This document shows positions 48,925-58,484 of a stretch of 64,000 nt of DNA, piece by piece (the first letter of the stretch is position 1; every line of letters starts with the position of its first letter). Below the pieces are notes generated by a model. That model made no database searches, had not been told where the DNA came from, and saw only the letters and a program-made list of their open reading frames with translations. The position numbers were made by a program, and so were the translations under genes. The DNA lies in contig JAIXTP010000021.1 in the NCBI GenBank assembly GCA_027483895.1, forward strand, positions 62,001 to 126,000. The letters run 5' to 3'. The DNA is from Hyphomicrobiales bacterium (GTDB taxonomy: Bacteria; Pseudomonadota; Alphaproteobacteria; Rhizobiales; Beijerinckiaceae).

Positions 48925-49579
48925 GGGCGGCAGGCTCCGTGCGATTACGGGGCGATGCGCCTTCGACACGAACGATGCGACCGCTCGGGTCGGTCACGCT
49001 GGGCATCACCGATGCCGTGAATGTCCAAGATTTAGAGGCTTGGGTCAATTCACGCTCTATATCTTGTCCCTTGAGAAAGAGTCCTGCAGCTCCTTTTTTC
49101 AACAGGATCCCGCCGAGATCCATGAGATCCGACAGCGGGGCCAGCGCCCGTGCCGTCACGACCTCGATGCCGTCGAGCGTTCCGACGACATCCTCGATCC
49201 GCCGGTCATGCACGGTCACGGGCAGTTCGAGTTCGCGCGCGGCCTCTCGCAGAAAGGCCGCCTTCCGTCCGTTGCTCTCGACGCAATGAACCCGTGCGCC
49301 GGGGACGCCGGCCAAACCCGCCGCCAGAACGATGCCCGGGAGACCCGCCCCCGACCCGAGATCGCACCAGACGAGCGAGCCGCGGCCGTGATCCAGCAGT
49401 TGGAGGCTGTCGACGACATGCCGCGTCCAGAGCTCGTCGAGCGTCTTGGGCCCGACCAGATTCTTGATCTTCTGCCAGCGGCGGAGCAGATCGACATAGC
49501 GGTCGAGCCGCATCAGTGTTTCATGTGAAACAGGATAGAGCGTCAACGCTCGGGCGCGATCGTCATCCGCGACGCTCAC
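48917..49579 (-). CDS. rsmG: 16S rRNA m7G527 methyltransferase RsmG
   Basis: A 220-residue SAM-dependent methyltransferase (GidB) acting on G527 of 16S rRNA. The SAM motif is [35 protein letters not shown] is family-typical. The start is GTG at 49579 within the mnmG stop codon (GTGA). A parS-like 16-mer lies in its 5' part and encodes VSHETL. Operon order mnmG-rsmG-parA-parB is conserved in many bacteria. Confidence 0.95.
   Translation of the reverse strand: MSVADDDRARALTLYPVSHETLMRLDRYVDLLRRWQKIKNLVGPKTLDELWTRHVVDSLQLLDHGRGSLVWCDLGSGAGLPGIVLAAGLAGVPGARVHCVESNGRKAAFLREAARELELPVTVHDRRIEDVVGTLDGIEVVTARALAPLSDLMDLGGILLKKGAAGLFLKGQDIERELTQASKSWTFTASVMPSVTDPSGRIVRVEGASPRNRTEPAAHE
49517..49532. 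promoter_or_regulatory. parS site inside rsmG
   Basis: TGTTTCATGTGAAACA matches the parS consensus TGTTTCACGTGAAACA at 15 of 16 positions; the one change is at the centre. It lies about 1.4 kb from the parB start and about 6.3 kb from the predicted origin, in a known favoured location for parS. Confidence 0.8.
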
Positions 49580-51450
49580 TCCGCGGCCTCCGCGCGACGC
49601 GCCCTGGAAGCCAGAAGGAACAGCGCCGCGGGCGTCATGCCCTCAATCCGCCCCGCCTGCCCCACCGTCGCCGGCCGAACACTCTCCAGCTTGCTCCGCA
49701 GCTCGGCGGAGAGCCCCGACAGAGCGCCGTAGTCGACGCTCCGGATATCGAGATCCTCGTCGCGACGGAACGCTGCGATGTCGCGCTCCTGTCGTTCGAG
49801 ATAGACCGCGTAGCGCGCATCGGTCTCGACGAAATCCGCGTCAACCCCGGCCGTACCGGCCAAGTCAGGCCAGAGCCGAACGAGATCCGCGAATGTGATT
49901 TCTGGATAGGAGAGAAGTGCGAAGGCCGAACGGCGTACGCCGTCCTGATTGATCTTCAAACCCGCCCGGGCCGCCTCGGTCGGCGTCAGCGATAACTCTT
50001 CGAGCTTCGCGCGCAGAGCTCGGATCCGCTCGCGCTTGGCACCGAAGACCTTCATACGCTCGCTTCCGACGCAGCCCCAATCCGCGCCCTTTTCGCTCAA
50101 CCGGAAATCCGCATTGTCGGCCCGCAGGGACAAGCGATATTCGGAGCGCGACGTGAACATGCGATAGGGTTCCGAGGCACCCGAGGTGACCAGATCGTCG
50201 ATCATCACCCCGATATAGCCGTCGGCGCGGCTGATCACGACGCCCTCTCGGCCGCCGGCCCGACGCGCAGCGTTCAGACCCGCAAGTAGGCCCTGCGCGG
50301 CGGCCTCCTCGTAACCCGTCGTTCCGTTGATCTGGCCCGCCAAAAACAAGCCCGGAAGCCGCTTGGCTTCGAGCGTCGCTTCGAGCCCGCGGGGGTCGAC
50401 ATAATCATATTCCACGGCATAGCCGGGTCGGAGGATCCTTACCTTTTCAAGGCCCGGTATCGTTTTCAGGAATTCCTCCTGAACTTCCGCGGGCAAAGCG
50501 GTCGAAACGCCGTTCGGATAAACCGTGTCGTCGTCGAGGCCCTCCGGTTCCAGGAAGATCTGATGCCGCTCGCGATCGGCGAACCGAACGACCTTGTCCT
50601 CGATCGAAGGACAGTAACGGGGCCCACGCCCGGAAATCGCGCCGCTGTAAACGGGGGCCCGATGAAGGCTCCGTCGGATCACCTCATGCGTCGCCGCGGT
50701 CGTCGTCGTAATGCCGCAGGCGATCAAAGGGTTGTCGATCCGGCTCGTGAGGGCCGAAAAGGGCTCCGGCGGCTCATCTCCGAACTGCTTCTCGAGCCCG
50801 TCCCAATCGATGCTGCGGCCGTCGAGGCGCGCGGGCGTTCCGGTCTTCAGCCGACCGAGAGCAAAGCCCGCGGCGGCCAAAGAGACCGACAAAGCCCGCG
50901 CAGGAGCCTCTCCGACGCGGCCCGCCTCTTCACGATGCTCACCGACATGAATCACTCCGTTGAGGAACGTTCCCGTCGTCACGACCACCGCGCCCGCAGT
51001 GAAGATCCGGCCGTCGGTGGCCTTCACGCCGGCCGCACGGCCGCCCTTCACGAGGATCTCGGCAGCCTCTCCCGCTTCGACTGTGATATCCGAATAGGCG
51101 GCCAACAACTCGCGAACGGCGGTCGCATAAAGCCTACGGTCGGCTTGAGCGCGCGGCCCACGGACGGCGGGGCCCTTCCGGCGGTTGAGAACCTTGAACT
51201 GGATCCCACCGCGGTCGGCGGCCAGCGCCATGAGGCCGTCCAACGCATCGATTTCGCGAACGAGATGTCCCTTGCCCAGCCCGCCGATAGCGGGGTTGCA
51301 GGACATGGCGCCGATCATGTCGGGGCGGAGGGTCAAGAGGAGCGTGCGCGCGCCGGTGCGGGCCGCCGCGGCCGCGGCCTCGGTCCCGGCATGGCCTCCG
51401 CCGACCACGACGACGTCATATGCGAGCACGTCCTTCATGGGCCGGGACAT
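49576..51450 (-). CDS. mnmG: tRNA uridine-5-carboxymethylaminomethyl modification enzyme MnmG
   Basis: A 624-residue FAD protein (GidA) that with MnmE installs cmnm5/nm5U34 in tRNA. The FAD-binding [18 protein letters not shown] is at the N-terminus; [23 protein letters not shown] and [12 protein letters not shown] are signature segments, and the C-terminal MnmE-interacting helices are complete. Start ATG at 51450 (MSRPMKDV) or 51438 (MKDVLAYD). Its partner mnmE lies just upstream in the same operon, separated by two parS-like sites. Confidence 0.97.
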   Translation of the reverse strand: MSRPMKDVLAYDVVVVGGGHAGTEAAAAAARTGARTLLLTLRPDMIGAMSCNPAIGGLGKGHLVREIDALDGLMALAADRGGIQFKVLNRRKGPAVRGPRAQADRRLYATAVRELLAAYSDITVEAGEAAEILVKGGRAAGVKATDGRIFTAGAVVVTTGTFLNGVIHVGEHREEAGRVGEAPARALSVSLAAAGFALGRLKTGTPARLDGRSIDWDGLEKQFGDEPPEPFSALTSRIDNPLIACGITTTTAATHEVIRRSLHRAPVYSGAISGRGPRYCPSIEDKVVRFADRERHQIFLEPEGLDDDTVYPNGVSTALPAEVQEEFLKTIPGLEKVRILRPGYAVEYDYVDPRGLEATLEAKRLPGLFLAGQINGTTGYEEAAAQGLLAGLNAARRAGGREGVVISRADGYIGVMIDDLVTSGASEPYRMFTSRSEYRLSLRADNADFRLSEKGADWGCVGSERMKVFGAKRERIRALRAKLEELSLTPTEAARAGLKINQDGVRRSAFALLSYPEITFADLVRLWPDLAGTAGVDADFVETDARYAVYLERQERDIAAFRRDEDLDIRSVDYGALSGLSAELRSKLESVRPATVGQAGRIEGMTPAALFLLASRARRAEAAE

Positions 51451-51476
51451 AGAAGATGCAGGGGTCCCAGTCAAAA

Positions 51477-51492
51477 CGTTTCACGTGAAACG
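51477..51492. promoter_or_regulatory. parS site between mnmE and mnmG (1)
   Basis: CGTTTCACGTGAAACG is a perfect 16-bp palindrome and matches the parS consensus at 14 of 16 positions, with only the outermost pair changed. It lies in the 76-bp gap between mnmE and mnmG. Confidence 0.8.
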
Positions 51493-51506
51493 GTCGGATC
51501 GGATCC

Positions 51507-51522
51507 TGTTTCACGTGAATCA
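51507..51522. promoter_or_regulatory. parS site between mnmE and mnmG (2)
   Basis: TGTTTCACGTGAATCA matches the parS consensus at 15 of 16 positions. It is centred exactly 30 bp from the neighbouring site and ends 4 bp from the mnmE stop codon. Confidence 0.75.
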
Positions 51523-51526
51523 CGTT

Positions 51527-52837
51527 TCACTTGCCGATGCAGAAATCCGAGAAGAGCCGATCCAGCACGTCGTCCACCCGGACCGCTCCGATCATGGCAT
51601 CCAGCCCGCGCGCCGCGAGTCGAAGTTCCTCCGCGACAAGCTCGATCGCGGGCTCGGGGTGATCGGCGATCCGCGCCGCTCGATCCAGAGCCGCCGCCGC
51701 TTCCTGCAAAGCGATACGCTGACGGGCTCTGACGATCAGCCCGTCTCCGGCCCCGGCGCGATCCCGAGCAGCCGAGCCGAGCACGTCGAGAAGCTCTTCG
51801 AGTCCGGCCCCGGTCAGTGCCGAGACGCTCAGTTCCTCTCCGGCTGGATGAAGATCGGTTTTGGTTCGGACCCGAATCCATTCGGGCCCGGGCGGGGGCT
51901 CCGACGCCGGGGCACCGGCCGGAGCCAGCCACAGGCCGATATCGGCGGTCTCCGCGCGGCTCAGCGTCCGGGCGATGCCGATCTTCTCGACCGGATCGTC
52001 CGTGTCGCGGATCCCCGCGGTGTCGATCAGAAGGACCGGAATACCCCGCACGTCGAGGCGGAGTTCGACGGGATCCCGCGTTGTACCGGCGAAGGGCGAA
52101 ACGATGGCGACATCGCGACGGGCCAACGCATTCAGGAGCGTGGACTTGCCGGCATTGGGAGGACCCGCGATCACGACCGCGACGCCTTCGCGAAGCCTCT
52201 CGCCGCGCCGATCTTCCGCCGCATCCGCGAATTCGCGCCGCAGCGAATCGACCGAGACCATGAAACCTGGCGGGAGCCCTCCGACGACATCTCCTTCGTC
52301 GGCGAAGTCCAAGTCCGCCTCGAGAAGCGCCATGAGATGGACGAGACGCTCTCTCCAGAGTGCGGCCTGCCGGGAAAGGGCGCCTTCCATCTGGCGCAAC
52401 GCCTGCCGGCGCTGTCCTTCCGTCTCCGAATCGATCAGATCGGCCAGACCCTCGACGGCGGCGAGATCCGTCCGGCCGTTTTCGAGCGCTCTGCGGGCGA
52501 ATTCGCCCGGCAGCGCCACCCGGCAGCCCGGAAGGGCGCTCAGAGCCTCCAGAATGCCCGCGACGACGGCGCGGCCGCCATGGAGCTGGAATTCCGCCGA
52601 ATCTTCGCCCGTATAGGAGGCCGGGCCGGGGAACCAAAGGACGAGGGCACGGTCGAGAAGGTCGCCCGACGGGTCGCGCAAGGCCTTGAGCGACGCGCGC
52701 CGCGGTTCGGGAACGGATCCGCAGATCGTTTCGAGGACGAATCGAGTCGCAGGTCCGCTGATGCGGATGACGGCCAAGGCCGCGCGGCCGGGTGCCGTTG
52801 CGGGCGCAAAGATGGTTTCTCGAGCGCCGGGCGTCAT
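51527..52837 (-). CDS. mnmE: tRNA modification GTPase MnmE
   Basis: A 436-residue GTPase (TrmE/ThdF) acting with MnmG on U34 of tRNA. The N-terminal folate-binding domain has ETIFAPATAPGRAALAVIR; the inserted G domain has GPPNAGKSTLLNAL and DTAGIRDTDD; and the protein ends in the invariant FCIGK motif with its catalytic Cys. It lies 22 bp downstream of rho on the same strand. Confidence 0.97.
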   Translation of the reverse strand: MTPGARETIFAPATAPGRAALAVIRISGPATRFVLETICGSVPEPRRASLKALRDPSGDLLDRALVLWFPGPASYTGEDSAEFQLHGGRAVVAGILEALSALPGCRVALPGEFARRALENGRTDLAAVEGLADLIDSETEGQRRQALRQMEGALSRQAALWRERLVHLMALLEADLDFADEGDVVGGLPPGFMVSVDSLRREFADAAEDRRGERLREGVAVVIAGPPNAGKSTLLNALARRDVAIVSPFAGTTRDPVELRLDVRGIPVLLIDTAGIRDTDDPVEKIGIARTLSRAETADIGLWLAPAGAPASEPPPGPEWIRVRTKTDLHPAGEELSVSALTGAGLEELLDVLGSAARDRAGAGDGLIVRARQRIALQEAAAALDRAARIADHPEPAIELVAEELRLAARGLDAMIGAVRVDDVLDRLFSDFCIGK

Positions 52838-52859
52838 CGTCGTCCGACCGCGGAACGGC

Positions 52860-54122
52860 TCAGGTGTTCATCGAGTCGAAGAAATCGCCGTTGGTCTTGG
52901 TCTGGCGCAGCTTGTCGAGCAGGAACTCGATGGCGTCCACGGTTCCCATCGGGTTGAGGATGCGGCGCAGGACATACATCTTCTTGAGCGTGTCGGACGC
53001 GACGAGAAGCTCTTCCTTGCGGGTGCCCGAACGGGTGATGTCGATCGCGGGGAAGACGCGCTTGTCCGACACCTTGCGGTCGAGAATGATTTCCGAATTG
53101 CCGGTGCCCTTGAACTCTTCGAAGATCACTTCGTCCATGCGGCTGCCGGTATCGATCAGCGCGGTCGCGATGATGGTCAGCGATCCGCCTTCCTCGATAT
53201 TGCGGGCCGCGCCGAAGAAGCGCTTCGGCCGCTGCAGGGCGTTGGCGTCGACGCCGCCCGTGAGGACCTTGCCGGAGGACGGAACGACGGTGTTGTAGGC
53301 GCGGCCGAGACGGGTGATCGAGTCGAGCAGGATCACGACGTCGCGGCCGTGTTCCACGAGTCGCTTGGCCTTTTCGATGACCATTTCGGCGACCTGGACG
53401 TGCCGCGAGGCGGGTTCGTCGAAGGTCGAGGAGATCACTTCGCCGCGCACGGAGCGCTGCATGTCCGTCACTTCTTCCGGCCGCTCGTCGATGAGCAGCA
53501 CGATCAGATAGCATTCGGGATGATTGGTCGTGATCGACTGGGCGATGTTCTGCAGCAGAACCGTCTTGCCGGTGCGCGGCGGCGCCACGATGAGGGCGCG
53601 CTGGCCTTTGCCGATCGGCGAGACGATGTCGATGATCCGCGGCGAGAAGTCCTTGCGTGTCGGATCCTCGATCTCGAGCTTGATCCGTTCGTTCGGATAG
53701 AGCGGCGTGAGATTGTCGAAATTGACCTTGTGACGGGCCTTTTCCGGGTCCTCGAAATTGATCGTATTGACCTTCACGAGGGCGAAATAGCGCTCGCCTT
53801 CCTTCGGGCTGCGGATCTGACCTTCCACCGTGTCGCCGGTCCGCAGGCCGAATTTCCGGATCTGCGACGGGGAGACGTAGATGTCGTCCGGCCCGGCGAG
53901 ATAGTTCGAATCGGGAGAGCGGAGGAAGCCGAACCCGTCGGGCAGAACCTCGACCACGCCCTCGCCGATGATCTCGACCTCATTGGTCGCCAACTGCTTG
54001 AGGATGGCGAACATCAGCTCCTGCTTGCGCATGGTGCCGGCGTTCTCCACCGCATTCGCTTCGGCGAAGGCGAGAAGCTCGGTAGGGGACTTGGACTTGA
54101 GGTCCTGGAGTTTGACTTCCAT
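52860..54122 (-). CDS. rho: Transcription termination factor Rho
   Basis: A 420-residue hexameric RNA helicase. The N-terminal helix bundle and OSP/cold-shock RNA-binding domain ([21 protein letters not shown], noted only in part) precede the ATPase with [17 protein letters not shown] (P-loop) and [16 protein letters not shown]. No large insertion is present. ATG at 54122 gives [13 protein letters not shown]. The 206-bp leader to hemJ is GC-rich and may carry autoregulatory sites, which are typical of rho, but none is clear. Confidence 0.98.
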   Translation of the reverse strand: MEVKLQDLKSKSPTELLAFAEANAVENAGTMRKQELMFAILKQLATNEVEIIGEGVVEVLPDGFGFLRSPDSNYLAGPDDIYVSPSQIRKFGLRTGDTVEGQIRSPKEGERYFALVKVNTINFEDPEKARHKVNFDNLTPLYPNERIKLEIEDPTRKDFSPRIIDIVSPIGKGQRALIVAPPRTGKTVLLQNIAQSITTNHPECYLIVLLIDERPEEVTDMQRSVRGEVISSTFDEPASRHVQVAEMVIEKAKRLVEHGRDVVILLDSITRLGRAYNTVVPSSGKVLTGGVDANALQRPKRFFGAARNIEEGGSLTIIATALIDTGSRMDEVIFEEFKGTGNSEIILDRKVSDKRVFPAIDITRSGTRKEELLVASDTLKKMYVLRRILNPMGTVDAIEFLLDKLRQTKTNGDFFDSMNT

Positions 54123-54298
54123 GGAATGAACCCGGATCGGCGCGGCGTCGGGCGCTGCGCAGGAGGAGAAGGGGAAGCGGAAGGACACCGCGCCGGTGCC
54201 GGGGACGGGATCGCCGCGACGGGCTCTCGAGGAGCCCGGGGTACCCGATCGGCCGGCGCCGGAAAGGAGGGAACCCGATCCCGATACAGCGATTCAGC

Positions 54299-54319
54299 GG
54301 GACCGACAAGAGCGGTCCC
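54299..54319 (-). terminator. Hairpin downstream of hemJ
   Basis: A 7-bp stem (GGGACCG / CGGTCCC) with a 7-nt loop starts 9 nt beyond the hemJ stop codon on the minus strand. No T run follows, so termination is uncertain. The remainder of the 206-bp hemJ-rho gap shows no other clear element. Confidence 0.4.
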
Positions 54320-54328
54320 CCGTTTCGC

Positions 54329-54751
54329 TCAGAACGGCTTCACGATGACGAACACCACGATGCCGACCATCAGCAGCGTCGGGACCTCGTTGAGCACCCT
54401 GTAGAAGCGCTCGGTCCGCGTATTGGCATCGGCGGCGAAGATCTTCACGCATCGGGCGAGATAGCCGTGGCATGCCGTCAGCAGCACCACGAGCGCGAGC
54501 TTCGCATGGAACCAGCCGTCCGAGGCCATGTCGTAGGCGATGGCGATCCAGAGGCCCGCGGCCCAGGAGACGAGCATGGCCGGGGTCATGATCGCCTTCA
54601 GGAGCCGCCGTTCCATGATCTTGAAGGTTTCCGACCGGTCGGAACCGGGTGCGGCGCTCACATGGTAGACGAAGAGCCGTGGCAGATAGAGCATCCCCGC
54701 CATCCACGAGATGACGGCGAGGACGTGCAGCACCTTGATCCAGGCATACAT
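54329..54751 (-). CDS. hemJ: Protoporphyrinogen IX oxidase HemJ
   Basis: A 140-residue four-helix membrane protein. His9 in KVLHVLAVISWMAGMLYLPRL-type N-terminus and Lys84 in WFHAKLALVV are the residues known to be essential in HemJ. It oxidises protoporphyrinogen IX to protoporphyrin IX in most alphaproteobacteria. Its ATG overlaps the hemE stop codon by 1 nt (TGATG), so two heme genes are coupled beside the predicted origin. Confidence 0.92.
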   Translation of the reverse strand: MYAWIKVLHVLAVISWMAGMLYLPRLFVYHVSAAPGSDRSETFKIMERRLLKAIMTPAMLVSWAAGLWIAIAYDMASDGWFHAKLALVVLLTACHGYLARCVKIFAADANTRTERFYRVLNEVPTLLMVGIVVFVIVKPF

Positions 54752-55806
54752 CAGGCCGAACCCCGGACCCGTCTGACGAGACGTTCCACATGCTCCGGCG
54801 GCGTCTCGGGCACGATGCCGTGGCCGAGATTGAAGATGTGCGGACCCTTCGAGAAGACCTCGATGATCCGATCCACCCGACGATCGAGCGCATCCCCGCC
54901 CGCAACGAGCAGCAGCGGATCGAGATGACCCTGCACCGGACGGATGGTCTGGACGTTGTCGCGCGCCCATTCCTCGTCGACCGACCAATCGAGACCCACG
55001 GCATTCGCCCCCGTGTCCCGGGCCGCCACGATATGCCCCGATCCGGAATTGCGCGCGAAGAAGATGATCTTCGCATCGGGGCGAACGGCGCGGACGCCTG
55101 CGATGATCCGCGAGACGGGATCGATGGACCAGCGGCGGAAACCGTCGCTCGTCAGCGCGCCCGCGAAACTCTCGAAGATCTGGACCGCATCCACGCCCGC
55201 TTCGAACTGCCGGAGGAGATAACGGATCGAGGATTCGACGAGAAGATCGATCAGCCGCTGCATGAAGTCCGGATCGCGATAGGCAGCCAACCGGCTGGGG
55301 GCGAGCTCCGGGGTACCCTTGCCCGCGATCATGTAGCTCGCGACCGTCCACGGGGCTCCGCAGAAGCCCAGAAAGGTGGTCGAGGCGGGGAGGGCGGAGC
55401 GGACCCTGTCGATGGTCTCGAAGACCGGCGCCAGCTTCTCCAGATCGATCTCGTCCTTCAGACCGGAAAGACTTCCCTGCAGCGGCTCGAGCCTCGGGCC
55501 CTCGCCTTCGGCGAAGGTCACCTTCTGCCCGAGAGCGTCGGGGACGACGAGAATGTCGGAAAACAGGATGGAGCCGTCGAACCCGTATCGCCGGATCGGC
55601 TGAAGCGTCGCTTCGGTCGCCAATTCGGGGCGGTAGCAGAAATCGAGGAAGTTCTTGGCGCGCGTCCGAAGCTCCCGATATTCGGGGAGATAGCGACCGG
55701 CCTGACGCATGATCCAGATCGGGGGACGCGCCGTGCGTCGGCCCGAGAGCACTTCCAGAAGCGGCTTTTCCGAGCCCGCCCCGCTTTGTCCACCACCCAC
55801 TCTCAT
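54751..55806 (-). CDS. hemE: Uroporphyrinogen decarboxylase
   Basis: A 351-residue TIM-barrel enzyme that decarboxylates uroporphyrinogen III to coproporphyrinogen III. Signatures are PPIWIMRQAGRYLPEYR, the SDILVVPDALG loop, GFCGAPWTVASYM and NLGHGIVPETPPEHV. It is the first gene left of the predicted origin and is transcribed away from it. An AGGA lies close to the start codon. Its promoter must lie within the origin region, as in Caulobacter. Confidence 0.97.
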   Translation of the reverse strand: MRVGGGQSGAGSEKPLLEVLSGRRTARPPIWIMRQAGRYLPEYRELRTRAKNFLDFCYRPELATEATLQPIRRYGFDGSILFSDILVVPDALGQKVTFAEGEGPRLEPLQGSLSGLKDEIDLEKLAPVFETIDRVRSALPASTTFLGFCGAPWTVASYMIAGKGTPELAPSRLAAYRDPDFMQRLIDLLVESSIRYLLRQFEAGVDAVQIFESFAGALTSDGFRRWSIDPVSRIIAGVRAVRPDAKIIFFARNSGSGHIVAARDTGANAVGLDWSVDEEWARDNVQTIRPVQGHLDPLLLVAGGDALDRRVDRIIEVFSKGPHIFNLGHGIVPETPPEHVERLVRRVRGSA

Positions 55807-55873
55807 CTTCCTTTTCTTAGAGAAGGACTCTTATTCGGATTCTGTATGGGGGGCCGAGAGCGCTCGCGCCTCG

Positions 55874-55893
55874 TCCTCCACAGATCACCCACA
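55874..55893 (+). promoter_or_regulatory. Pair of degenerate DnaA-box-like motifs
   Basis: TCCTCCACA (55874-55882) and TCACCCACA (55885-55893) each match TTATCCACA at 7 of 9 positions and lie 11 bp apart in the same orientation. Weak single matches are common, but the tandem arrangement in the predicted origin is suggestive. Confidence 0.4.
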
Positions 55894-55975
55894 GTCCTTC
55901 CCGTTCCCCCGAACGTCTCGTCCCGACGCTTCCCCCGAGCCCTCGAGGAGGCCCGAACGTCGGATTCCGGAAAGC

Positions 55976-55991
55976 TTAACAGATCCTTAAC
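55976..55991 (+). promoter_or_regulatory. CtrA-type box in predicted origin
   Basis: TTAACAGATCCTTAAC is an exact TTAA-N7-TTAAC. In Caulobacter, CtrA binds such boxes in the origin and blocks initiation in swarmer cells. Only one box is seen here, compared with five in Caulobacter. In DNA this GC-rich an exact 9-base match by chance is rare. Confidence 0.7.
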
Positions 55992-56154
55992 GCGGGCGTC
56001 GCCTTTTCCGGACATGCTCCCGCGCTGCCTTCTCCTCGGCATGTGTACCGCAAGCCGCCGGAATAGTCCTCAATACGAAGGGCTGTTGATCGTCGGGACC
56101 GGAAAAGCCATGGTTCTCTCCGAAACCGGTCCGGACGGGGTCGATCGTCCCCAG

Positions 56155-56163
56155 TCGTCCACA
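56155..56163 (+). promoter_or_regulatory. Degenerate DnaA-box-like motif near ppsR
   Basis: TCGTCCACA matches TTATCCACA at 7 of 9 positions. A further CCCACA follows 7 bp later (56168-56173). It lies about 40 bp before the ppsR start codon. Confidence 0.35.
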
Positions 56164-56201
56164 GAAGCCCACAGGGCGACGCAACGCGGAAAGCCTGAAT
56201 T

Positions 56202-57032
56202 TTGGGTCGCAGCTATTTCCATCTCCATCTCGTGTCGGACTCGACCGGCGAGACCCTGATCGCGGTGAGCCGGGCCGCGGCGTCCCAGTATCAGGGCATC
56301 TCGGCCATCGAGCACGTCTATCCGCTGGTGCGCACGCAGACCCAGCTCGACCGCGTTCTGGCCGAGCTCGAAGCGGCTCCGGGCATCGTGCTCTACACGC
56401 TGGTGGAACGGGAACTGGCCGAAAGGCTCGAATCGGCCGCGCAGGAATACGGCTGTCCCTGCCTGTCGGTGCTCGATCCCGTGATGGGACTGTTCCAGTC
56501 CTTTCTCGGGACGTCCTCCACCCAGCGGCCGGGCGCGCAGCACGTTCTCAACGCGGAATATTTCAAACGCATCGACGCGCTGAATTACACGATGATGCAT
56601 GACGACGGGCAGTTGCCCGCCGATCTCGAGACCGCGGACGTGATCCTTCTCGGGATCAGCCGCACGTCCAAGACCCCGACGAGCATCTATCTCGCCAATC
56701 GCGGGATCCGGACAGCCAACATCCCGCTCGTGCCGGGCATTCCGCTTCCGCCCGAGATCGAAGGCGTGCGCAAGCCGCTCGTCGTCGGGCTGATCGCGAG
56801 CCCCGAACGCATCGTGCAGATCCGCCAGAACCGGCTTCTCTCATTGAACGCGGCCGACGACAGCCCCTATGTCGACAAGCTGTCGGTGACCGAGGAGATC
56901 ACGCAGTCGAGAAAGCTCTTCGCGCGGCACAACTGGCCGATGATCGACGTCACGCGCCGGTCGATCGAAGAGACGGCCGCGGCCATTCTCGATCTCTACA
57001 AGACCCATCGCCTGCAGAACGTCGCGCAGTGA
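56202..57032 (+). CDS. ppsR: Pyruvate, phosphate dikinase regulatory kinase/phosphorylase (DUF299)
   Basis: A 276-residue DUF299 protein. [14 protein letters not shown] is the family start, the P-loop is GISRTSKT at 151-158, and [12 protein letters not shown] follows. DUF299 enzymes phosphorylate and dephosphorylate PEP synthase or pyruvate phosphate dikinase using ADP and Pi; which target applies here is open. The start is TTG at 56202, since no in-frame ATG or GTG lies near the conserved N-terminus. It is the first gene right of the predicted origin and overlaps maf by 4 nt. Confidence 0.93.
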   Translation: MGRSYFHLHLVSDSTGETLIAVSRAAASQYQGISAIEHVYPLVRTQTQLDRVLAELEAAPGIVLYTLVERELAERLESAAQEYGCPCLSVLDPVMGLFQSFLGTSSTQRPGAQHVLNAEYFKRIDALNYTMMHDDGQLPADLETADVILLGISRTSKTPTSIYLANRGIRTANIPLVPGIPLPPEIEGVRKPLVVGLIASPERIVQIRQNRLLSLNAADDSPYVDKLSVTEEITQSRKLFARHNWPMIDVTRRSIEETAAAILDLYKTHRLQNVAQ

Positions 57033-57643
57033 CGGCCGCGTCCTTTCTCGTGGTGACCCGTCCGCTGGTTCTCGCATCCGGCAGCGCGACCCGGGCGGAC
57101 ATGTTCCGCCGGATCGGCCTGGCGGTGGATCGCGACCCGGCGCGGGTGGACGAGCGGGCCCTGGAGGCCGGACTGCAGGGCGCCGATCCGGCACGGATCG
57201 CCGAAGCGCTGGCGGCCGCCAAGGCCGCGGAGGTTTCGGCCCGCCGGCCCGGCGCGGTCGTGATCGGGGCCGACCAGACGCTCGACTGCGAGGGTCGAGC
57301 CTTCCACAAGCCCGAAGATCGCGCGGCCGCCCATCGCCATCTGACGGCGCTCGTCGGCCGGACGCATCGCCTGACCTCCGCGGCCGTCGTCATGGTGGAC
57401 GGGCGCCGTGCCGCGAGCGTGACGGCCGAGGCCCGGATGACGATGCGCGCGCTCGACGCGGCCGCCCTCGACCGCTATCTCGATGCCGTCGGTCCGGACG
57501 TCTTCGGAAGCGTGGGTTGCTACCGCGTGGAAGAACAGGGGGTCGCCCTTTTCGAGCGGATCGAGGGCGACCACTTCACCATCCTCGGTCTTCCCCTCGT
57601 CCCGCTCCTCACGGAACTGCGCAAGCTGGGTTTCATCGCATGA
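57029..57643 (+). CDS. maf: Maf-family nucleotide pyrophosphatase
   Basis: A 204-residue Maf/Ham1-fold protein. [19 protein letters not shown] is the family start (LASxSxxR), [10 protein letters not shown] contains the catalytic Asp region, and [13 protein letters not shown] follows. Maf proteins hydrolyse modified or canonical nucleoside triphosphates and are linked with division arrest. GTG start at 57029 overlaps the ppsR stop codon (GTGA), and its end overlaps aroE (ATGA). Confidence 0.92.
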   Translation: MTAASFLVVTRPLVLASGSATRADMFRRIGLAVDRDPARVDERALEAGLQGADPARIAEALAAAKAAEVSARRPGAVVIGADQTLDCEGRAFHKPEDRAAAHRHLTALVGRTHRLTSAAVVMVDGRRAASVTAEARMTMRALDAAALDRYLDAVGPDVFGSVGCYRVEEQGVALFERIEGDHFTILGLPLVPLLTELRKLGFIA

Positions 57644-58470
57644 CCACCGCCCCTCGCGCCTGCATCATCGGCCATCCCGTCAAGCATTCGCGCTCGCCGC
57701 TGATCCACGGTTTCTGGCTCGAAACTCTGGGCCTTCCCGGGTCCTACGGCCGGGAGGACGTCGCGCCGGATGCGGCCGAAGCCTTCATCCGCGATCTCGC
57801 GGGCTCGGGCTATGTCGGCGGCAACGTCACGATGCCGCACAAGGAAGCGGCCTTCCGGGCCGTGGCGCGTCGTACCGCGCGGGCGGAGGCGCTCGGCGCC
57901 GTGAACACCGTCTGGTACCGCGACGGCGAGCTCTGGGGCGACAATACCGACATCGTGGGCTTTCTCGCCAATCTCGACGAAGGCGCCCCGGGCTGGGACG
58001 CGAAGCTGAAGAAAGCGGTGGTGCTGGGCGCAGGCGGTGCATCCGTCGCCATCGTCGCCGGGCTGATCGAGCGCGGCGCCGAGCGGATCCTCGTCGCGAA
58101 CCGCACGGTCGAGCGGGCGGAGGAGCTCTCTGCGCGCTTCGGAAGCGCGGTGCAGGGACGTCCTTGGCCGCCGTCGCCGGACGATCTCGCGGGCGCCGAC
58201 CTTCTCGTGAACACGACCTCCCGCGGCATGGGCGGCAAGGACGATCTCGATCTCGACCTGTCGCCGCTCCCGGCCCATGCGGTGGTCACCGATGCGGTCT
58301 ATGTTCCCCTGCGCACCGGCTTGTTGCGGGATGCCGCGGCGCGCGGCCTGCGGACCGTCGACGGCCTCGGGATGCTCCTTCACCAGGCGGTGCCCGGGTT
58401 CGAGCACTGGTTCGGCCGGCGGCCGGCGGTGACGCCGGACCTGCGTCGGCTGATCGAAGCCGATCTCTGA
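57640..58470 (+). CDS. aroE: Shikimate dehydrogenase
   Basis: A 276-residue NADPH-dependent enzyme for the fourth step of the shikimate pathway. [16 protein letters not shown] binds shikimate, NVTMPHKE contains catalytic Lys68, DNTDIVGF the paired Asp, and [13 protein letters not shown] the NADPH site. It supplies the same pathway as aroKB at 22.5-24.3 kb. The ATG overlaps the maf stop codon. Confidence 0.96.
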   Translation: MTTAPRACIIGHPVKHSRSPLIHGFWLETLGLPGSYGREDVAPDAAEAFIRDLAGSGYVGGNVTMPHKEAAFRAVARRTARAEALGAVNTVWYRDGELWGDNTDIVGFLANLDEGAPGWDAKLKKAVVLGAGGASVAIVAGLIERGAERILVANRTVERAEELSARFGSAVQGRPWPPSPDDLAGADLLVNTTSRGMGGKDDLDLDLSPLPAHAVVTDAVYVPLRTGLLRDAAARGLRTVDGLGMLLHQAVPGFEHWFGRRPAVTPDLRRLIEADL

Positions 58471-58484
58471 GGGAGACCGCGCGC

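Larger units (their letters stand above)
55807..56201. other. Predicted chromosomal replication origin (oriC) between hemE and ppsR
   Basis: This 395-bp gap is the longest gene-free stretch in the window. It lies between hemE and the DUF299 kinase gene, the known origin position in Caulobacter, with hemE also flanking the Sinorhizobium origin. It holds a perfect CtrA-type box (55976-55991), three CCACA-core DnaA-like motifs, three GANTC sites (55826, 55838, 55963) and an AT-richer stretch at 55807-55850. Flanking genes diverge from it. parABS and mnmG/rsmG are within 9 kb. No perfect DnaA box (TTATCCACA) is present, so the assignment rests on context and CtrA box. Confidence 0.75.
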
